Positions 1-5,279 of a stretch of DNA of 5,279 bases are shown here, in pieces. The notes under the pieces are model-generated. The model was not told the DNA's origin and ran no database searches. It saw nothing but the letters and a program-made list of their open reading frames with translations. The DNA lies in assembly GCA_003838065.1 (NCBI GenBank), contig QZAC01000057.1, positions 1 through 5,279 of the forward strand. The letters are read 5' to 3'. Every line of letters starts with the position of its first letter. Position 1 is the first letter of the stretch. The DNA is from Methanocalculus sp. MSAO_Arc2. GTDB taxonomy: Archaea; Halobacteriota; Methanomicrobia; Methanomicrobiales; Methanocorpusculaceae. A program made the translations under genes and the position numbers.

Positions 1-1
1 A

Positions 2-94
2 CAAAAAATGGCTGAACTTGGCGTGATGCCATATGAGGATGCAAAGAAGATGAATGAACAGTTCATGCCCCTGTTGAAACGGTGGAAGAGGTGA
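2..94 (+). CDS. C-terminal end of an unidentified protein (partial, 5' end outside window)
   Basis: The frame is open from the first bases of the window to a TGA at 92-94 and gives 30 residues ending in MPLLKRWKR. The tail is charged and probably helical (AKKMNEQF followed by a basic end), with no recognisable motif and no membrane segment. The stop overlaps the GTG start proposed for the next gene in a GTGA arrangement typical of translationally coupled archaeal genes. That coupling is the main support for this being a real coding end, and it suggests the two products are made together. I cannot assign a family or function from so short a tail. Confidence 0.6.
   Translation, partial: QKMAELGVMPYEDAKKMNEQFMPLLKRWKR
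81..85 (+). promoter_or_regulatory. Ribosome binding site supporting the GTG start at 91
   Basis: GGTGG lies five bases before the GTG at 91 and is partly complementary to the archaeal 16S 3' end (CACCUCC). The alternative in-frame GTG at 82 has no purine-rich stretch at a suitable distance upstream. This favours 91 as the start and therefore the GTGA stop/start overlap. Confidence 0.5.
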
Positions 95-699
95 GCCCTG
101 TTCACCCAAACTTTTCTCCAGACATCTCCAGCCAGGCTAAAACAGTCTCCTGGTCCGGAAAACTTCCAACGTTCGGCCCGGTTCGCGAAGGCGGACCCGG
201 TACACTTCCTGTGCTGATAGTATTCCATGCAATCGGAGCTTTTCTGGTATTATATGGGATATACCTCATCGATACGAAAGGAATCGGTTCAGCTGGTCCC
301 GCCCTGGTTTTTTTTGGCATATTGCTCCTGGGAACCCTCATTTTGTGGGTTATCATCAAGGGTATACTGCGAGATAATGCTGTAACGTTCATAGTTAATG
401 ATAAAGGTGTCAAAATCGTTCCTTCAGCAGGCCAGCGTGCCCTTGATAAAAAGATGAAAAGACTCTCTCATATTGTATTTCTCTACACCTGGAAAGGGGG
501 GCAATGGTCATTATGGGAACCATTTACCCGGTGGAAAGATATGAGGCGGGTGCTGGTGAATAACCAGACAAGGGAGATTGTGCTTTCTGGAGGTGCCTGG
601 GATATCAGATTGGTATGTCCTCCAGATATCTTTCAAACGGTGGTGGCGCTTGTTGAGGAGCATATACCAAAGAGGACAAAGATCATAACTGAGGATTAA
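91..699 (+). CDS. Membrane protein with two transmembrane helices and a probable PH-like domain
   Basis: The product has 202 residues if translation starts at GTG 91. An in-frame GTG at 82 would add three residues but lacks a ribosome site. A polar N-terminal tail (about 1-36) precedes two hydrophobic helices at about 39-60 and 68-90, separated by a short loop. The rest (about 96-195) alternates short strands with turns (TFIVNDKGVKI, WKDMRRVLVNNQTREIVL, WDIRLVCPP) and ends in a helix (FQTVVALVEEHI). This helical-hairpin plus strand-rich plus terminal-helix plan is that of small archaeal and bacterial membrane proteins with a bacterial-PH-like domain. The assignment rests on pattern only, since no diagnostic catalytic motif exists for the family. 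The domain should face the cytoplasm, as the basic loop after helix 2 (KGILRDN) suggests. It is probably cotranscribed with the gene ending at 94. Its role is unknown. Confidence 0.8.
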   Translation: MSPVHPNFSPDISSQAKTVSWSGKLPTFGPVREGGPGTLPVLIVFHAIGAFLVLYGIYLIDTKGIGSAGPALVFFGILLLGTLILWVIIKGILRDNAVTFIVNDKGVKIVPSAGQRALDKKMKRLSHIVFLYTWKGGQWSLWEPFTRWKDMRRVLVNNQTREIVLSGGAWDIRLVCPPDIFQTVVALVEEHIPKRTKIITED

Positions 700-796
700 T
701 CGATCGTTTAAATCTAATTCCTGTTTTCATTGTACAGATATTTCGTTTACCGCGGCAGAAAGATATTTGGTATTTGTTATCCTCTTACGATTCCGC
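700..796. other. AT-rich intergenic spacer without a gene
   Basis: This stretch separates the membrane-protein gene from the decayed minus-strand sensor fragment. It is richer in A+T than its neighbours and has no sensible reading frame on either strand. Short T-rich tracts at 724-727 and 763-779 could end transcription of the upstream gene, since archaeal termination can need only T-rich sequence, but neither is a convincing poly-T run and no strong hairpin precedes them. Confidence 0.45.
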
Positions 797-1300
797 TCAT
801 CCATCAATAAGCCTGTCCACAACAGATCTGCACCGCCTGAGATCTTCTTCACCGATCAGCTCTTCAGATCGCCGGTTAAAACGAAGGATTTTCCCGCCGG
901 GATCAAGGACAACGATGGCTGCATCCACGGTTGCAAGGAACGTATCCATCAGATCCCGTTCTCTTTGTGCTTCCATCTGGACATCCAGCCATTCAATCGA
1001 CCAGCAGAGCTTATCAAAGAAAAGAGATAGAAGGCGGATTTAACCCTCATAATATCCGGGATCGTTGTTCTTCTCCCCAAAGCCGGCCTCGACCGATCCG
1101 GCCTCTCTTCCACCGACTATCAGCGGTTTTGTGAAGATGAAGAGGAGGCCTCCTGGTATTCCTGTCTCATAGACAGTATCCTCATACCTGAGCCGTACTG
1201 CAGCCGGCCCATATTGTGACCAGCATCTCCCGATTATCGCTACGGTCTGTCGGAGGATGTCGGGGAGGGTGCTGTCTGATCTTAATGATATTATTATAGC
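797..1300 (-). pseudogene. Decayed fragment of a PAS-domain sensor/signal-transduction protein
   Basis: On the minus strand one frame stays protein-like from about 1300 down to a TGA at 797-799, broken only by an in-frame TAA at 1040-1042. Before the TAA (1273-1043) it reads from STLPDILRQTVAIIG to FGEKNNDPGYYEG. This resembles the region before PAS domains in many methanogen sensor proteins (an ...ILxxxVxxI...W.QY... start, then VGxVE-like strands). After the TAA the same frame continues with LLSLFFDKLCWSIEWLD, the usual helix entering a PAS domain. The start of a PAS fold follows at about 952-850 (MDTFLATVDAAIVVLDPGG, then KILRFNRRSEELIG). The PAS is cut off about 25 residues later at LIDG and there is no kinase domain. 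Upstream the frame runs to a TGA at 1325-1327 with no plausible start codon. So both ends are missing and the middle has a nonsense codon. The TAA is one base from GAA (Glu), which would fit the helix. Confidence 0.72.
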
Positions 1301-1345
1301 ATCATATGCAGCAGATGATATCGTTCAATATTTTTCATATGTGAG

Positions 1346-1359
1346 ATATTATTTAATAT
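1346..1359 (+). promoter_or_regulatory. Probable TATA-type promoter with a perfect dyad, upstream of the ABC operon
   Basis: The region from about 1281 to 1365 is strikingly AT-rich compared with the flanking genes. ATATTA and TAATAT (1346-1351 and 1354-1359) form a perfect inverted repeat around TT, and the core TTTAATAT (1352-1359) resembles an archaeal TATA box. A transcription start about 25 bases downstream would fall near 1380-1385, giving a leader of roughly 12-17 bases that includes the ribosome site. The dyad could also be an operator, but AT-rich sequence gives such symmetry by chance fairly easily. Confidence 0.45.
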
Positions 1360-1384
1360 TATTATCCCATCTGCATGAGTATAT

Positions 1385-1389
1385 GGAGG
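1385..1389 (+). promoter_or_regulatory. Ribosome binding site GGAGG for the Ig-repeat surface protein
   Basis: GGAGG sits seven bases before ATG 1397, a near-ideal match to the archaeal anti-Shine-Dalgarno sequence. It fixes the start of the first operon gene, which then begins directly with a signal peptide. Confidence 0.8.
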
Positions 1390-1396
1390 CTCTCTC

Positions 1397-2632
1397 ATGA
1401 AATATGGATGTATTCCCTGGTCCCTCATTCTAATGCTTTTGTTGGTAGCTATCCCCTGTACGGTTGCGGCATCTGCCACAGGATCGTCAGTCATCGTAAC
1501 GAGCCATGTGGTCGTTCCTGACGTGGTGATGCCCGGCGATATTGCTCTTGTCCATGTTACCATCGAAAACGCGGTGGCAACATCGACAAGAACAGAATCA
1601 GTTACTCATACAAATATTCTGGATAAATCGACGTCCGAAAGCAGAGATGTCTACCTTGTCATAGGCAGCGTCTTTCTCGATGGGAGGAAGGATATCCGGG
1701 TCCTTGAAGGAAATTCTGCATTCAGCGGGGTTCTCGGACCGGGCCAGTCTATGGGTCTCTCGTTTTTGATCCAGGCTCCCGAGAAGAGCGGAATCTTCTT
1801 TCCACAACTCCGGATCCGGGTGAGAGGTGGTGAGAGTGTTATCTACCCGATACCGGTGAATGTTAATGTGCCGGTATATTCGATGAAGAAACCAACTATT
1901 CAGGTATCCCAGTCTGATCTGCCGATGGTTGCACCTGGTGAGACATTTGAGACCGAACTCAGTATTACTAATATCGGAGAAAGTGCGGCACAGGATCTTT
2001 TGGTTTCGGTCTCAATGGGAGATCTGATGATTTCTCCGGTTGGGCCTGCGTCATCTGCTGCCCCGGTGCTTGCTCCCGGATCTGACCTGGTTCTCCCGCT
2101 ATCGCTCAGGGTGGGAAAAGACATCGAGCCCGGTCTCTTTGATCTGCCTGTTGCGATCACTTATACCCGTGTAGATGGATCGGCTCGCCATGAGACTGCT
2201 GTCTGTGCGGTTGATGTCCGTGGAGCGTCATCTCTTGCAGTTTCCCAGGTGAGGACCGATCCGATCACGGTGTCTGCAGGAGAGCCATTCGACCTGATTA
2301 TCCGCCTTGAGAATACTGGCACCGGGCGGGCAAACTCGGTCTCTGCAAAAATCGATCTCCCTCTCTCCGGCACACGTGAAGCCTTTGTCGGATCGATCAG
2401 GCCAGGAAACGATGCACCGGCAGTTTTCCGCCTGAATGCAGAAAATGACGGCGATATCCCATACGCTGTTACTGCCCGGTATTCGGATGACTATGGAGAT
2501 CACGAACTGCTCCAGCCAATGGTCCTGGTGGTCCGGCCAAAGGGAATGGATGGTGCTGTCATTGCGGTTGTCATCATCCTTGTGATTGCAGGTGCAGGTT
2601 ACTATCTCTACAGGCGACGGGTGCAGGGGTGA
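1397..2632 (+). CDS. Exported, membrane-anchored protein with three CARDB/Ig-like repeats (COG1361-like)
   Basis: The 411-residue product starts with a signal peptide (hydrophobic core about 8-21, likely cleavage after VAA at 23-25). It ends with one transmembrane helix (about 386-405) followed by YRRR, so nearly the whole chain should lie outside the cell, anchored at its C-terminus. In between are three beta-rich units at about 36-160, 168-274 and 280-380. Each opens with a similar motif: VVMPGDIALVHVTIENA, MVAPGETFETELSITNIG and TVSAGEPFDLIIRLENTG. This P/AGE...hydrophobic...N.G signature is typical of CARDB/NEW3-type Ig-like domains in archaeal S-layer-related proteins. The first unit carries a polar Ser/Thr-rich insert (about 60-83). 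No catalytic motif is seen. The permease and ATPase genes follow at once, so an extracytoplasmic partner or receptor for that ABC complex is the best inference. A structural surface protein is the alternative. Confidence 0.88.
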   Translation: MKYGCIPWSLILMLLLVAIPCTVAASATGSSVIVTSHVVVPDVVMPGDIALVHVTIENAVATSTRTESVTHTNILDKSTSESRDVYLVIGSVFLDGRKDIRVLEGNSAFSGVLGPGQSMGLSFLIQAPEKSGIFFPQLRIRVRGGESVIYPIPVNVNVPVYSMKKPTIQVSQSDLPMVAPGETFETELSITNIGESAAQDLLVSVSMGDLMISPVGPASSAAPVLAPGSDLVLPLSLRVGKDIEPGLFDLPVAITYTRVDGSARHETAVCAVDVRGASSLAVSQVRTDPITVSAGEPFDLIIRLENTGTGRANSVSAKIDLPLSGTREAFVGSIRPGNDAPAVFRLNAENDGDIPYAVTARYSDDYGDHELLQPMVLVVRPKGMDGAVIAVVIILVIAGAGYYLYRRRVQG

Positions 2633-2633
2633 T
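2626..2633 (+). promoter_or_regulatory. Ribosome binding site GGGGTGAT deciding the permease start at GTG 2640
   Basis: The site overlaps the stop codon of the surface-protein gene and includes GGTGAT, a perfect complement to the end of archaeal 16S rRNA. It lies six bases before GTG 2640. An in-frame TTG at 2586 would put the start inside the upstream gene and add 18 polar residues uncommon in this family, so 2640 is preferred. Confidence 0.72.
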
Positions 2634-2639
2634 CGACCG

Positions 2640-3848
2640 GTGATCCATGGATCGCGTGTCTCGCTCTTCCTCGCTTCCCGTGCCATTAAGCGTGGGGGAA
2701 AGGTCGGGACACTTCTCAACATCCTCATCATCGCAATGGTCTTCACCAATATGCTCATCTTCTCCGGGTTTATCGGAGGAGGGGTTGTTGACATGTTTTA
2801 TGACCAGACGGTCGATTATGTCACCTCTGACGTGGTTATCAGGCCGGATCATGATGAGCGGACACTTTTTCACGTGGATGAACTTCTTGACCGTGTCAAC
2901 CGGGTTCCGGGTGTTGCCCGGGCATCGGTCCGGTATTCGATCGGCGGGACGCTGAGCCACAAGGGATCGATGGTGAGTATCCCGATAACGGCGATCAATC
3001 CCCGGGATGAAGTGGAAGTCACGAAAATCCATGAACACATGATTGAGGGAAGCGACTTCCTCTCCCCGGGTGATGACGGCATCGTGCTCGGGATGTTTGT
3101 CGCGGGCCATGAGGATCCTGGCATGGATTTCTTTGACTCACTCGGCGGTGTCAGGGCGGGTGATTCGATTGAAGTGATGTATGCAAACGGGGTGGCCAGG
3201 GAATACCTGGTGAAAGGGGTATTTGCCACCAAGTCCTACCAGGCAGATTACATGGCCTTTGTTTCATGGGAGGAGATGAATGAGGTCCTGGGCTACGAGA
3301 ATACCGAAGCCACCGAGGTGCTTGTCAGGGCATTTCCCGGTGAGGATCTTTTCACATTGAAGATGCGGCTAATGGATTTTGGTGTACAGGATCGGGTGGA
3401 GACCTGGGAAGAGGCGATGGGCCTTGAAGTAGAAGATATGGTGGAGACTTTTTTAATCATCGACACCATTGCGATTGTCGTCAGCATGATCATTGCAATT
3501 GTCGTGATCGGAATCGTCTTTACGATCAAGACCATCAACAACCGACGGCAGATTGGTATCCAGAAGGCGATCGGGATCGCAAACCGGATCATCATCGGCA
3601 GTTATGTGACACAGGCGCTCTTCATCTGGCTCTTCGGCACCATTCTGGGGATGATCATCGTGAATATGCTCTTCTTCTACTTCTCAGCACATCCTCTTGA
3701 GACTCCTCGCGGAGATATTGTTCCGGTTTTTGAAATGTCGGCAATGCTCGAGAATGCCGCCTGGCTGGCTGTAGCATCCGGACTGGCCGGATTCATACCT
3801 GCCTGGCGGATTACCCGGGAGAATACCCTTGATGCGATGAGGGGCTGA
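2640..3848 (+). CDS. MacB/FtsX-type ABC transporter permease
   Basis: With the GTG start at 2640 the product has 402 residues. It shows the four-helix plan of MacB/LolC/FtsX permeases. A short cytoplasmic start (SLFLASRAIKRG) leads to TM1 (about 23-48), a large extracytoplasmic domain (about 50-265, the MacB periplasmic core-like region), TM2 (about 270-297), TM3 (about 316-347) and TM4 (about 371-390). Between TM2 and TM3 lies NNRRQIGIQKAIGIAN (300-315), the conserved coupling segment that contacts the ATPase (compare R.REIGIlkAiGa). The C-terminus PAWRITRENTLDAMRG matches the usual PA.R...l.P.eAlr ending. Family members do not pump substrate through the membrane but transmit ATP-driven movement to the outside domain. 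The gene starts eight bases after the surface-protein gene and ends five bases before the ATPase gene. A homodimer is expected because only one permease is encoded. The cargo is unknown. Confidence 0.93.
   Translation: MIHGSRVSLFLASRAIKRGGKVGTLLNILIIAMVFTNMLIFSGFIGGGVVDMFYDQTVDYVTSDVVIRPDHDERTLFHVDELLDRVNRVPGVARASVRYSIGGTLSHKGSMVSIPITAINPRDEVEVTKIHEHMIEGSDFLSPGDDGIVLGMFVAGHEDPGMDFFDSLGGVRAGDSIEVMYANGVAREYLVKGVFATKSYQADYMAFVSWEEMNEVLGYENTEATEVLVRAFPGEDLFTLKMRLMDFGVQDRVETWEEAMGLEVEDMVETFLIIDTIAIVVSMIIAIVVIGIVFTIKTINNRRQIGIQKAIGIANRIIIGSYVTQALFIWLFGTILGMIIVNMLFFYFSAHPLETPRGDIVPVFEMSAMLENAAWLAVASGLAGFIPAWRITRENTLDAMRG
3839..3844 (+). promoter_or_regulatory. Ribosome binding site GAGGGG for the ATPase
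   Basis: GAGGGG at the end of the permease gene lies eight bases before ATG 3853. It is an acceptable though not perfect match to the anti-Shine-Dalgarno sequence and supports coupled translation of permease and ATPase. Confidence 0.5.
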
Positions 3849-3852
3849 TTGG

Positions 3853-4521
3853 ATGATACGGGTATCTGATGTCTATAAGATCTACCAGATGGGTGAGGTG
3901 CCTGTCCATGCCCTGAACGGGGTGAGCCTCGAGATTGAGAAAGGGGAGTTTGTCGGTATCGCCGGTGCGTCGGGGAGCGGGAAATCGACACTTCTCCATA
4001 TGATCGGCCTCCTTGATACGCCGACCAGCGGATCTATTGAGATATCGGGAACTGACGTTCTCAAACTCCCGGATTATGAGAAGACGCTCTTCCGGCTTGA
4101 ATGGCTTGGTTTTGTCTTCCAGGATTATGCCCTCTCCTCGGAGCTGACCGCATATGAAAACGTGATTCTCCCGCTGATGGCACGTGGTGTATCTGACTCC
4201 GAGATGGAAGAGCGGGCACTCCACATGCTCGACCAGGTGGGGCTTATGGACAGGGCTCTGCATCTTCCAAAAGAGCTCTCCGGCGGGGAGCAGCAGCGTG
4301 TCGCCATTGCCCGCGGGCTCGTCAATGAACCGGCTATTCTTCTTGCAGACGAGCCGTGTGGAAACCTGGATACAAAGAATTCTACGATCATCCTCGATCT
4401 CATTGCAGAGATTAACAGGGAGAGCCGCCAGACGGTGCTGATGATATCGCATGAAGACGAGCACCAGCAGTATTGTGAGCGGGTGATCACACTCTCGGAC
4501 GGAAAGATCATGGAGGGGTGA
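3853..4521 (+). CDS. ABC transporter ATPase of the MacB/LolD type
   Basis: The 222-residue protein is a complete nucleotide-binding subunit of the usual length for the LolD/MacB family. All motifs are present: Walker A GASGSGKST (38-46, Lys44), Q-loop Gln90 (FVFQDYAL), signature LSGGEQQRV (142-150), Walker B AILLADEP (161-168, catalytic Glu167), D-loop GNLD (170-173) and the switch His200 (MISHEDEH). The N-terminal YKIYQMGEVPVHALNGVSLEI has the A-loop region and the spacing seen in this family. One small departure is Cys169 in DEPCGNLD, where most relatives have Thr. It is encoded directly after the permease, with which it should form a 2:2 membrane complex powered by ATP on the cytoplasmic face. 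A role in lipoprotein release as in bacterial LolCDE is not implied, because this host probably lacks an outer membrane. Confidence 0.95.
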   Translation: MIRVSDVYKIYQMGEVPVHALNGVSLEIEKGEFVGIAGASGSGKSTLLHMIGLLDTPTSGSIEISGTDVLKLPDYEKTLFRLEWLGFVFQDYALSSELTAYENVILPLMARGVSDSEMEERALHMLDQVGLMDRALHLPKELSGGEQQRVAIARGLVNEPAILLADEPCGNLDTKNSTIILDLIAEINRESRQTVLMISHEDEHQQYCERVITLSDGKIMEG

Positions 4522-4548
4522 GAAGGATTCTCTCCCCCTCTTCTCTTT
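4513..4548 (+). terminator. Hairpin and pyrimidine tract at the end of the ABC operon
   Basis: GAGGGG (4513-4518) pairs with CCCCTC (4535-4540). Inside it GAGAA (4520-4524) pairs with TTCTC (4528-4532) around a GGA loop, giving an 11-base-pair stem with a small internal bulge. The stem includes the ATPase stop codon and is followed by TTCTCTTT. This is a plausible terminator or 3'-end stabiliser. Archaeal termination depends mostly on T-rich sequence, and the tract here is C/T mixed, so the role is uncertain. Confidence 0.5.
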
Positions 4549-4599
4549 GGTGGATGGATGGAGCTGGAAAATAGAAGACTATTCCTGTCTCATTTCAGT
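4546..4599. other. Short spacer between convergent genes
   Basis: This spacer holds the ends of two converging transcripts. AATAG and CTATT (4570-4574 and 4579-4583) form a weak five-base-pair hairpin which, read on the minus strand, is followed by TTTT and could help end the solute-binding-protein transcript. The support is slight. No gene is seen in it. Confidence 0.3.
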
Positions 4600-5279
4600 C
4601 TATTTCCGTCTCTTCAAATGCAACGCGATGATGGATAGTGCACCGATGACTGGTATCAGCGTCATGGGCGTACTTTCTGCACCAGGCTGCTTTGGGGCTG
4701 CCGGTTCTGTACCCGTGTCAACCAAAGCCTTGTTATGTGCAATTATTCCAGGGATCGAGTCGGCACCAGGGAGTGATCGGGGGAAATTGGTGAAAATAAC
4801 CCGTTCTGCCATGATTCCATGGTCATGGAGCGCCTCTTCGATACCTTTTGCCATCTCGCCCGACTGCATGTTCTCGATGACGTAGCGGACATTGCGATAG
4901 CGTTCAGGGTTGGCATTGATATCATCGATCACCTTCACCGGGGTATGCCGGCCCTGCATATAAAATTCCGGTCCAAATATCGAGACGACATTCAGCCCGA
5001 GCCAGGATTCTGCCGCATCACGCTGCCAGACCATAACAATGGCATCCTGGCCTCCGATCCTCTCCTTCTCTTCGGCACTCAGATCCCCTGCCTCGATTGA
5101 CCTGATATATGCATGGTAGTTCGCCTCAAACTGATCGGCATGTGCCTGATCAAGGGTAACCAGGATCTCCTTGATCTCCCCGGCAAATGCAGCTGCGAGC
5201 TCTGGTGTGTTCCAGACCTGCTGATCAGTTGTTATCCAGTTTGGCGTTCTTCCGAAGTTTGCATCCAGGAACCTGTCAA
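4600..5279 (-). CDS. ZnuA-like (cluster A-I) solute-binding protein, C-terminal part, with membrane anchor
   Basis: The minus-strand frame is open from the window edge to a TAG at 4600-4602 and shows 225 residues; the N-terminus and signal peptide lie outside. An ATG at 5034 is internal, since clear coding continues upstream. The visible part starts with RFLDANFGRTPNWITTDQQV and VWNTPELAAAFAGEI, then a long helix (IKEILVTLDQAHADQFEANYHAYI). This matches the NPH.W...p.na...a.nI...L...DP.n...Y..N...Y pattern in the middle of ZnuA-type binding proteins. The second lobe follows (LGLNVVSIFGPEF, TPVKVIDDIN, VRYVIENMQSGEMAKGIEEAL), then a terminal lobe strand (AERVIFTNFPRSLPGADS). After a Pro/Ala-rich linker the chain ends in TPMTLIPVIGALSIIALHL and KRRK, a membrane anchor of archaeal type. 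The usual metal-binding His of the NPH.W motif is not evident, so the ligand (zinc, manganese or another solute) is uncertain. Its ABC permease and ATPase are not in the window. Confidence 0.78.
   Translation of the reverse strand, partial: DRFLDANFGRTPNWITTDQQVWNTPELAAAFAGEIKEILVTLDQAHADQFEANYHAYIRSIEAGDLSAEEKERIGGQDAIVMVWQRDAAESWLGLNVVSIFGPEFYMQGRHTPVKVIDDINANPERYRNVRYVIENMQSGEMAKGIEEALHDHGIMAERVIFTNFPRSLPGADSIPGIIAHNKALVDTGTEPAAPKQPGAESTPMTLIPVIGALSIIALHLKRRK

Noticed and set aside
736..768. Direct repeat AGATATTT at 736-743 and 761-768
   Set aside because: It is eight bases of AT-rich sequence occurring twice in AT-rich DNA. Chance is sufficient and there is no transposon or attachment-site context.
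1040..1042. Recoding of the in-frame stop, for example as pyrrolysine, to give an intact sensor
   Set aside because: The codon is TAA, not TAG, and the fragment also lacks its start and its output domain, so read-through would not restore a gene.
767..1134. Three overlapping plus-strand reading frames of 67-89 codons
   Set aside because: They overlap each other in different frames, have no good ribosome sites and no recognisable features. They run antisense to the PAS-sensor relic, which explains their openness.
1301..1319. Short inverted repeat ATCAT/ATGAT
   Set aside because: A five-base-pair stem with a nine-base loop, all A/T but one pair per arm, is too weak to support a structured RNA or operator.
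2586..2639. Earlier TTG start for the permease inside the surface-protein gene
   Set aside because: The extra 18 residues are polar and unlike family N-termini, and GTG 2640 has an excellent ribosome site six bases upstream.
2228..3110. Long minus-strand open frames opposite the surface protein and permease
   Set aside because: Their translations are Arg/Asp/His-rich without domains, and the plus-strand genes here are unambiguous. They are shadows caused by codon bias.
3811..4511. Minus-strand frames of 217 and 128 codons opposite the ATPase
   Set aside because: They lie fully antisense to a complete ATPase with every motif present, and they lack plausible starts or family features.
4547..5100. 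Plus-strand frames opposite the solute-binding protein
   Set aside because: The minus-strand reading continues as a recognisable binding protein over the whole span. The plus-strand translations show no family pattern.

Overview
The window looks like a stretch of a methanogenic archaeon, most likely a Methanomicrobiales-type euryarchaeote. This is an inference. It rests on moderate GC coding sequence, archaeal ribosome binding sites of the GGAGG/GGTGAT type, an AT-rich TATA-like promoter, a sensor fragment of the kind common in methanogens (a pre-PAS region followed by PAS), a surface protein built of CARDB-like repeats (COG1361 style), and a solute-binding protein ending in an archaeal C-terminal membrane anchor. 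No rRNA, tRNA, CRISPR array or insertion sequence was seen.

Layout: (1) Positions 2-94 (+) hold the last 30 codons of an unidentified gene. It overlaps by four bases (GTGA) a gene for a two-helix membrane protein with a probable bacterial-PH-like domain (91-699, +). (2) Positions 700-1396 hold no intact gene. Most of the stretch (about 797-1300) is a decayed minus-strand fragment of a PAS-containing signal-transduction protein. It lacks both ends and carries an in-frame TAA. The rest is AT-rich DNA with a probable promoter for the next operon. (3) Positions 1397-4521 (+) form a tight three-gene operon: an exported, membrane-anchored protein with three Ig-like repeats, a MacB/FtsX-type permease, and its LolD/MacB-type ATPase. 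A GC-rich hairpin followed by a pyrimidine tract overlaps the ATPase stop codon. (4) From 4600 to the window end (-), converging on the operon, lies the C-terminal 225 residues of a ZnuA-like (cluster A-I) solute-binding protein with a C-terminal transmembrane anchor.

How the genes work together: ATPase and permease should form a type VII (MacB/LolCDE-like) mechanotransmission ABC complex. The Ig-repeat protein, cotranscribed and anchored on the outside of the same membrane, is the obvious candidate for its extracytoplasmic partner or cargo receptor. Such complexes in bacteria usually act across a periplasm or on an outer membrane, which this host probably lacks, so the function is open. This operon and the unlisted sensor pseudogene are the two most interesting items.
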